Shown here: positions 58,242-64,000 of the stretch, piece after piece
How the letters are laid out: every line of letters starts with the position of its first letter
How positions within the stretch are numbered: the first letter of the stretch is position 1
NCBI GenBank assembly: GCA_013288555.1
Contig: JABDBQ010000008.1
Span: forward strand, 18,706 to 82,705
Direction: 5' to 3'
Length of the DNA stretch: 64,000 nt
Origin: Bacteroidota bacterium
Lineage (GTDB): Bacteria > Bacteroidota > Bacteroidia > CAILMK01
Program-made: the position numbers and the translations under genes
Notes under the pieces: model-generated
What the model was told of the DNA's origin: nothing
Database searches by the model: none
The model's input: the letters and a program-made list of their open reading frames with translations, nothing else

Positions 58242-59324
58242 ATGAAGGCCTCAGATTCTACATATGGCAAATCTCCTTCATGGTATGCTTTTCAGCGCCT
58301 CATCAAAAACCGGAATGCCTTTATCAGCCTGGTATTTATCGGAATATGTATTGTTATTGCTCTGGGTGGATATTTATTTTTGCCTGATTCAACCCCGGAT
58401 GCCAATAAACTGAACCTCGAACTTGAATTGCTGCCACCGCTGAGCAAAATAAACCTCCTGCAAATTCCAAAACAGGAAAAACCGGTATCCGGTAATTTCT
58501 TCTCCTTTCTCATTTCCGGACAAAAATCAGAATATGACGAAATACCTGTTCAAGCTTATTCAGCTAAAGAAGAGGATGGGATCATTCATTATATTCTATA
58601 TGACGGCAAAGAAGAATCAATATCGAATCCGAACGCAAAAATCATTCATCGTACATATCTATTAGGCACTGATCGCTATGGCCGGGATATGTTCAGTCGC
58701 CTGCTTCTGGGTACAAGGATTTCCATTGCAGTGGGAATAATTTCAGTTCTTATTTCATTGATTATTGGAATCAGTCTCGGCGCCATTGCAGGCTTTTTTA
58801 AGGGCTGGGCGGATGATATCATTTTGTGGTTAATCAATGTTGTCTGGGCAATACCTACATTTCTGCTGGTGATGGCGATGTCTCTTGTTTTGGGAAGAGG
58901 ATTCTGGCAGGTTTTTGTTGCCGTAGGATTAACCATGTGGGTGGATGTGGCACGATTGGTCCGCGGACAAATACTGAGCGCCAGAGAGCTCGATTATGTG
59001 ACTGCTGCGAAGGCGCTGGGGTTCGGAACCAATCGCATCGTGATCAGGCATATTCTTCCCAATATTTTCGGGCCGGTGCTGGTGATCGCGGCAGCCAATT
59101 TTGCTTCGGCTATTTTATTGGAGGCCGGATTAAGTTTCCTCGGTCTTGGTGTACAGCCGCCTGCACCTTCCTGGGGCGTGATGATAAACGATAACTATGG
59201 TTATATCGTTATGAATTCCGCTTATCTCGCCATTTTGCCCGGACTGGCCATTATGTTCCTGGTATTATCCTTTAATTTATTGGGTAATGGCCTCAGGGAT
59301 GCGCTGGATGTGAAGATGAGATGA
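58242..59324 (+). CDS. ABC transporter permease, OppC/DppC type
   Basis: YLLGTDRYGRDMFSRLLLGTRISIAVG; DYVTAAKALGFGTNRIVIRHILPNIFGPVLV EAA motif. Confidence 0.94.
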   Translation: MKASDSTYGKSPSWYAFQRLIKNRNAFISLVFIGICIVIALGGYLFLPDSTPDANKLNLELELLPPLSKINLLQIPKQEKPVSGNFFSFLISGQKSEYDEIPVQAYSAKEEDGIIHYILYDGKEESISNPNAKIIHRTYLLGTDRYGRDMFSRLLLGTRISIAVGIISVLISLIIGISLGAIAGFFKGWADDIILWLINVVWAIPTFLLVMAMSLVLGRGFWQVFVAVGLTMWVDVARLVRGQILSARELDYVTAAKALGFGTNRIVIRHILPNIFGPVLVIAAANFASAILLEAGLSFLGLGVQPPAPSWGVMINDNYGYIVMNSAYLAILPGLAIMFLVLSFNLLGNGLRDALDVKMR

Positions 59325-59368
59325 TGTCAGGATTGAAACTGTGAGCTTCTCAATATTTACCCCTTACT

Positions 59369-60985
59369 TTGCACCATAAAACGTCATCAATGCGATGTAT
59401 TAATATTCCACTGGTTCAAACAGGCCAGATTCACAAACTCAGTGCGGATTATATTTCCGGCAATGAGTCGCTAAAAAATTTGTATGATTTTACGCCTGAT
59501 TTACCAGGCATTTCAGCAGCCATAGAAAAAAGGAAGACATATCCTGTAAACAGGCAAATACTCGTTCAATCTCTTAAGCAGCAATATGCGGGCTATTTTG
59601 AAAAGTCGGAAAACAAAAAAGTAGAAGAGAATATCACTGCTCTGCTTGATGAAAAAACTTTTACGATAACTACCGGCCACCAGCTGAATATATTTACAGG
59701 TCCATTGTATTTTATTTACAAGATTGTAAATGCAATCAGTTATGCTCAAATACTTGAAGGACAACACCCTAAAAACCATTTTGTGCCGGTTTACTGGATG
59801 GCGACCGAAGACCATGACCTGGAAGAGATCAATCATTTTCATATATGGGGCAAGACCTTAAAATGGGACGATAAACAGGCAGGTGCTACCGGAAGAATGA
59901 ACCCACATTCGCTGGAAACAGTGATTGAAGAATTGGGGACATTGATGGAGAACAGCCCCAATGGCAAGGATTTAGTTGCCCTTTTTCGCAACGCTTACCT
60001 AGGGCATAAAACCCTCGCTGATGCGACAAGATATATTGTGAATGAACTTTTTAAGGAGTTCGGCCTTATTGTGATTGACGGAGATCATCCCGAATTAAAA
60101 AAGGCGTTGATTCCTGTATTGGAATTGGATATTTTTAAAAATACTTCATTCAAAGCCATCAATACAACCATTGATATCCTTCAAAAAAATTATAAACTCC
60201 CTTTATCACCAAGGGCGATCAATGTGTTTTACCTGGGAAAAAATACACGGACCAGGATTGTTTCAGAAAATGGTTTCTATAAAGTACTCGATTCTGATAA
60301 AAGCTGGACAGAGGACGAATTGAAAGATGAATTGTATCAAAACCCGGAAAATTTTAGTCCGAATGTGGTTTTGAGACCGATGTACCAGGAATTGATATTG
60401 CCAAACCTGGCTTATGTGGGCGGAAACAGTGAAATAGCCTATTGGCTGGAATTAAAAGCAGCTTTTGATGTCGCAAATGTGTTTTATCCACAAGTATTGG
60501 TACGTAATTCTGCCTTGATCATCGGAAAGAAAGCAGCGGAATATCTTGAAATGCTTAAGCTGAAACCCGAAGAAATTTTTCTGAGTCTTGAAGATCTAAA
60601 GTTCAGATTTTATGCGGTGAATGAGCTTGAACATGATTCTGAAAAAGATGCGACTATCATTTTAGACCAGTTTGAGAAATTAAGAAATGATTTGCAGGGG
60701 CTTCCAAGCGACCTGGCTGCGAATATTGTGAAACAGATGAACCTGCAGGTTAAGGAAGTGAAGAAATGGAAAAGCGATATTCATCAAAAGCAACTGGAGT
60801 TACAGGAAAAGAAAGTTGCGAAAATCGATAAGATATATGCTTCGTTCTATCCGGAAGGGGAATTGCAGGAGCGCTATGATAATTTCATTCCTTATTATTT
60901 GCAATATGGAAAAGATTGGATTGAAATGCTGGTGAAAGAATTTAACCCGTTGAAGCCTGTTTGTCATGTTTTTATCGAAGAGTAG
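59369..60985 (+). CDS. bshC: Bacillithiol biosynthesis cysteine-adding enzyme BshC
   Basis: TTGHQLNIFTGPLYFIYKIVNAI, PVYWMATEDHDLEEINHF, LPNLAYVGGNSEIAYWLELKA. Confidence 0.96.
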   Translation: MHHKTSSMRCINIPLVQTGQIHKLSADYISGNESLKNLYDFTPDLPGISAAIEKRKTYPVNRQILVQSLKQQYAGYFEKSENKKVEENITALLDEKTFTITTGHQLNIFTGPLYFIYKIVNAISYAQILEGQHPKNHFVPVYWMATEDHDLEEINHFHIWGKTLKWDDKQAGATGRMNPHSLETVIEELGTLMENSPNGKDLVALFRNAYLGHKTLADATRYIVNELFKEFGLIVIDGDHPELKKALIPVLELDIFKNTSFKAINTTIDILQKNYKLPLSPRAINVFYLGKNTRTRIVSENGFYKVLDSDKSWTEDELKDELYQNPENFSPNVVLRPMYQELILPNLAYVGGNSEIAYWLELKAAFDVANVFYPQVLVRNSALIIGKKAAEYLEMLKLKPEEIFLSLEDLKFRFYAVNELEHDSEKDATIILDQFEKLRNDLQGLPSDLAANIVKQMNLQVKEVKKWKSDIHQKQLELQEKKVAKIDKIYASFYPEGELQERYDNFIPYYLQYGKDWIEMLVKEFNPLKPVCHVFIEE

Positions 60986-61073
60986 GGGACTATTTAAAGA
61001 TTAGAAAATTTGGAGATTTGAAAATGGCTTCGCGGGGCAAAATGACAATATCTTAAAATGAATCCATTTTCAC

Positions 61074-62432
61074 ATGCGAAATAACTTCTATAACAGGTTC
61101 AAAAAATTTATTGAAAAAGAGGCTCTTTTTGGACCGGAAGAGAAAGTTTTGCTCGCTGTAAGCGGGGGAGTAGATTCAGTAGTAATGGCGCACCTTTTTC
61201 ATAGGGCGGGATATAAATTTGCTATCGCGCATTGTAATTTTCAATTAAGAGAAAAAGAGTCGGAAGCAGATGAGGCATTTGTAAAAGAACTTGCGGGTAG
61301 ACTTGAAGCTCCTTTTTTTGTTGAGAAATTTGATACAAAATTATATGCTGTTGAATACGGTTTGTCAATTCAAATGGCCGCACGGGAACTCAGATACGCA
61401 TGGTTTGAGGAACTACTTAAAGCCCAGCAATATAATTATTTGGCAACGGCACATCACAAGAACGATGTTACTGAAACTGTTTTATTGAATCTTACCAAAG
61501 GCAGTGTCTTAAAAGGACTGCATGGCATATTGCCGAGAACCAACCAGGTCATTCGCCCCTTGTTATTCGCATCTAAAGACGAGATCCTGGAATACGCGGC
61601 ATACAAAAAACATGATCACCGGGAAGATAAAAGCAATGCCGATAGCAAATACCAGCGCAACCTGATCCGCAATGAAGTGATCCCTCTTTTGAAACAAATC
61701 AATCCGGATATTTCTGAAACCATGTACCATGCTGCCAATCGTAGATTCCAACTTGAAAATTGGGTTAAGACATTTACTGAAGGTATTAAAAAAGAAATAG
61801 TTGTATCCACAGAAAACGGAATGAAAATTTCTGTTTCAGATCTGAAAGACAAAAATATTCCGCCTGAGATTTTCTTTGAATGGGTGGAAGATTTTGGATT
61901 CAAATATGTCCAGGTTGAAGAGCTTTTTGAACACCTTAACGCAACAGAATCAAAATTATTTCTCTCAACTGAATTCAGAATGCTCAAGGATCGGGAAACG
62001 ATCAGCATAGAGAAAACAAGTAGTCAGGATTTTGAAAATATTCTTATTGAAAAAGGAAAATCTTCAGTTGCAGCCGGAGAATTTTTGTTTTCAATGAATA
62101 TGATACATAAATCAGGTATTGAGGATTTTAATGACCCTTCGGTAGCATACCTGAATGAGCAAAAAATTCAGTTCCCTTTGATGGTTCGGAAATGGGAACA
62201 TGGAGATTCTTTCAAGCCTTATGGTTTAAGAGGACGCAAGAAAATAAGCGATTACCTGACTGATTTAAAACTTTCTGTTCGTGAAAAAGAGAAACAATTG
62301 GTAGTCTGTTCCGGCAATAATATCTGCTGGGTTGTCGGGCATCGGATTGATGATCGCTTCAAAGTGAGCGAGAAGACGCACAATGTTTTAAAGATCATGG
62401 TTTCTGATTCACATATTGTTCCAGCTCGCTGA
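61074..62432 (+). CDS. tilS: tRNA(Ile)-lysidine synthase
   Basis: VLLAVSGGVDSVVMAHLF, AHCNFQLREKESEADE, ATAHHKNDVTETVLLNLTKGS. Confidence 0.96.
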   Translation: MRNNFYNRFKKFIEKEALFGPEEKVLLAVSGGVDSVVMAHLFHRAGYKFAIAHCNFQLREKESEADEAFVKELAGRLEAPFFVEKFDTKLYAVEYGLSIQMAARELRYAWFEELLKAQQYNYLATAHHKNDVTETVLLNLTKGSVLKGLHGILPRTNQVIRPLLFASKDEILEYAAYKKHDHREDKSNADSKYQRNLIRNEVIPLLKQINPDISETMYHAANRRFQLENWVKTFTEGIKKEIVVSTENGMKISVSDLKDKNIPPEIFFEWVEDFGFKYVQVEELFEHLNATESKLFLSTEFRMLKDRETISIEKTSSQDFENILIEKGKSSVAAGEFLFSMNMIHKSGIEDFNDPSVAYLNEQKIQFPLMVRKWEHGDSFKPYGLRGRKKISDYLTDLKLSVREKEKQLVVCSGNNICWVVGHRIDDRFKVSEKTHNVLKIMVSDSHIVPAR

Positions 62433-63849
62433 ATGGAATTACCGTTTTTACATTATAATTATTTACAGGCCAGGATTGTATTACGGTATCTACATCAAGT
62501 TTCAAATCCTTTATAGCATCGTATAATCCTTTATCCCTTGGGCTTGCTTTTGATGCTCTTTTGGTATTGATCCAGACAAGATCTCCTTCGAAAACCATTT
62601 TTTCTTTAGGAAAATAGTAGATCAGATAGTCATTTGTATGCTTCGATTTTTTTCCAATGAAATAGATTTTCATTTCATAGGATCCATCTGTAATCGTCAT
62701 ACTGTCTTTAATTTTAGTCAGCTTTAAAGCACGAGGGTCTATTTGCAGACTGTCACGGTTTAACGTATGAGGGTTTAAAACAAGATATCTGACATAAGGT
62801 GTATCTGATATTGGGGATAATATGGTTACATTCTTATGAACAAATGCCCGTATGCCTCCGATGTAATGCGGATGAAAATGGCAGAAAGTAAAATATTTTA
62901 TTGGCTTTCCCGGGGCAATTTTTCTTGCTTCCTGTATAATCAGTTCCCCGTTTTTACTGTTTAATGGCGCTTCAGCCATCAATACAAAATCTTTGAATTC
63001 AACGATCATAACTTTGTCGTCAGTATATTTCATTTTGATAAAATGAATATGATCACTATATGGTTCAATACTATAGTCTTGTTTTGCCGGAGCCTCATCT
63101 TCCATTACATATCCCTTTGGTTCTGATAGGTTTGTGCCGGGATTGTCTCTTGTTTTTACAGATCTTATATTTACCGTATCTGTTATTTTACCATTCATTT
63201 TTTCGATGATAGTGCTTTTGGCATAATGGAATTTGTCTATTGATTTGAAGTCCATATAATGATACGTACTTAGTACATCACCGTACAAATCATCATCTTC
63301 CAGGATTGTAAACTTTGTGACAAGAGAATCTGATTTCCTGATGAATAATTTCATAATCGATAAATTCCTTTTCAATTCATAAACGGCAAAACTATCAGTA
63401 CTTGCCTTATATAAAACCGACTTATTTTTATAGAACATATCAATGATAAATATCGGGGAGTACCGTGCAATTTCAATGGGTTGTTCTTTAAAATCATGCA
63501 AGCTTATTTTTGACAATACACTATCACCATAGTCAATATATAACAGGGTTTTGGGGTCATATTGCGTTTGTGAAGTATAACTGTGTTTTGCTGTTTTCAG
63601 ACTGTCATCCTGGTAAAAATAGTTCTTCTTCATTATTACAGCTCCCGTAGTTTTGGTTGTCATCTGTTGCCAGGGTTCAAAACTGTGGTAGAAACTATGT
63701 TTACATTCTGAATAATTCATTTCAAAATAAATATTTTTGAAAGGTTTTACCTGCTTTTCCCAGCATCCGGATAAATAATCAGGCGTTTTATTTTTTGATT
63801 TTGCCGGAGAAACAAAAGAGATAATTAAAGCAATTAACAATAGTCTCAT
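62395..63849 (-). CDS. MBL-fold domain protein with atypical metal motif
   Basis: Signal peptide; FTFCHFHPHYIGGIRAFV, SKHTNDYLIYYFPKEKMVFEGDLV. Confidence 0.8.
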   Translation of the reverse strand: MRLLLIALIISFVSPAKSKNKTPDYLSGCWEKQVKPFKNIYFEMNYSECKHSFYHSFEPWQQMTTKTTGAVIMKKNYFYQDDSLKTAKHSYTSQTQYDPKTLLYIDYGDSVLSKISLHDFKEQPIEIARYSPIFIIDMFYKNKSVLYKASTDSFAVYELKRNLSIMKLFIRKSDSLVTKFTILEDDDLYGDVLSTYHYMDFKSIDKFHYAKSTIIEKMNGKITDTVNIRSVKTRDNPGTNLSEPKGYVMEDEAPAKQDYSIEPYSDHIHFIKMKYTDDKVMIVEFKDFVLMAEAPLNSKNGELIIQEARKIAPGKPIKYFTFCHFHPHYIGGIRAFVHKNVTILSPISDTPYVRYLVLNPHTLNRDSLQIDPRALKLTKIKDSMTITDGSYEMKIYFIGKKSKHTNDYLIYYFPKEKMVFEGDLVWINTKRASKASPRDKGLYDAIKDLKLDVDTVIQSWPVNNYNVKTVIPFSELEQYVNQKP

Positions 63850-64000
63850 AATGTGTTTTATTAAGCATTCATTATAAAGTAATTACCATGCAAAACAACC
63901 TATAAAAACCTGGTTCTGCTGTTAATGATTTCCGAAATGTTGTTAATGCAATTAAAACGATTTGTTAATTCATTTTAAACTATTGTTAATGAGATGTTAA

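Overview
This 64 kb window is an ordinary-looking chromosomal segment of a Bacteroidota bacterium. Evidence: T9SS type A and type B C-terminal sorting domains, TAnnTTTG promoter -7 boxes, a TamL-type BamA/TamA lipoprotein, a DUF3098-FtsX-TruB-RibF cluster, BshC, and a tRNA-Gln/prs/rplY/pth cluster. About 53 protein genes are supportable, including uvrA, recA, ruvC, nth, ppk1, clpS, tilS, pth, truB, ribF, prs, apaG and crcB, plus one tRNA-Gln(TTG). I see no phage, CRISPR, IS transposase or recognised defence locus. The non-standard signals are: (1) dispersed, hairpin-rich intergenic repeats, copies of which also lie in frame inside coding sequences: three inside one giant FN3-like/PKD T9SS surface protein (one a 24-bp exact inverted match to the gene's own upstream region) and one inside a glycosyltransferase; (2) a 1.5 kb gene-free zone upstream of that giant gene with three degenerate copies of a ~180-bp element that has 17-bp terminal inverted repeats and a nested stem; (3) a TetR-amidohydrolase-MFS module with three related operator-like palindromes, one overlapping the tetR start codon, and a separate 14-bp perfect inverted repeat upstream; (4) an aspartic-protease-like gene split by one in-frame TAA; (5) a secreted mini-protein with mirror-symmetric Cys spacing (5-3-3-3-5); (6) an MBL-fold protein with a substituted metal motif. 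Family names come from recognising sequence motifs by eye; no search was run.
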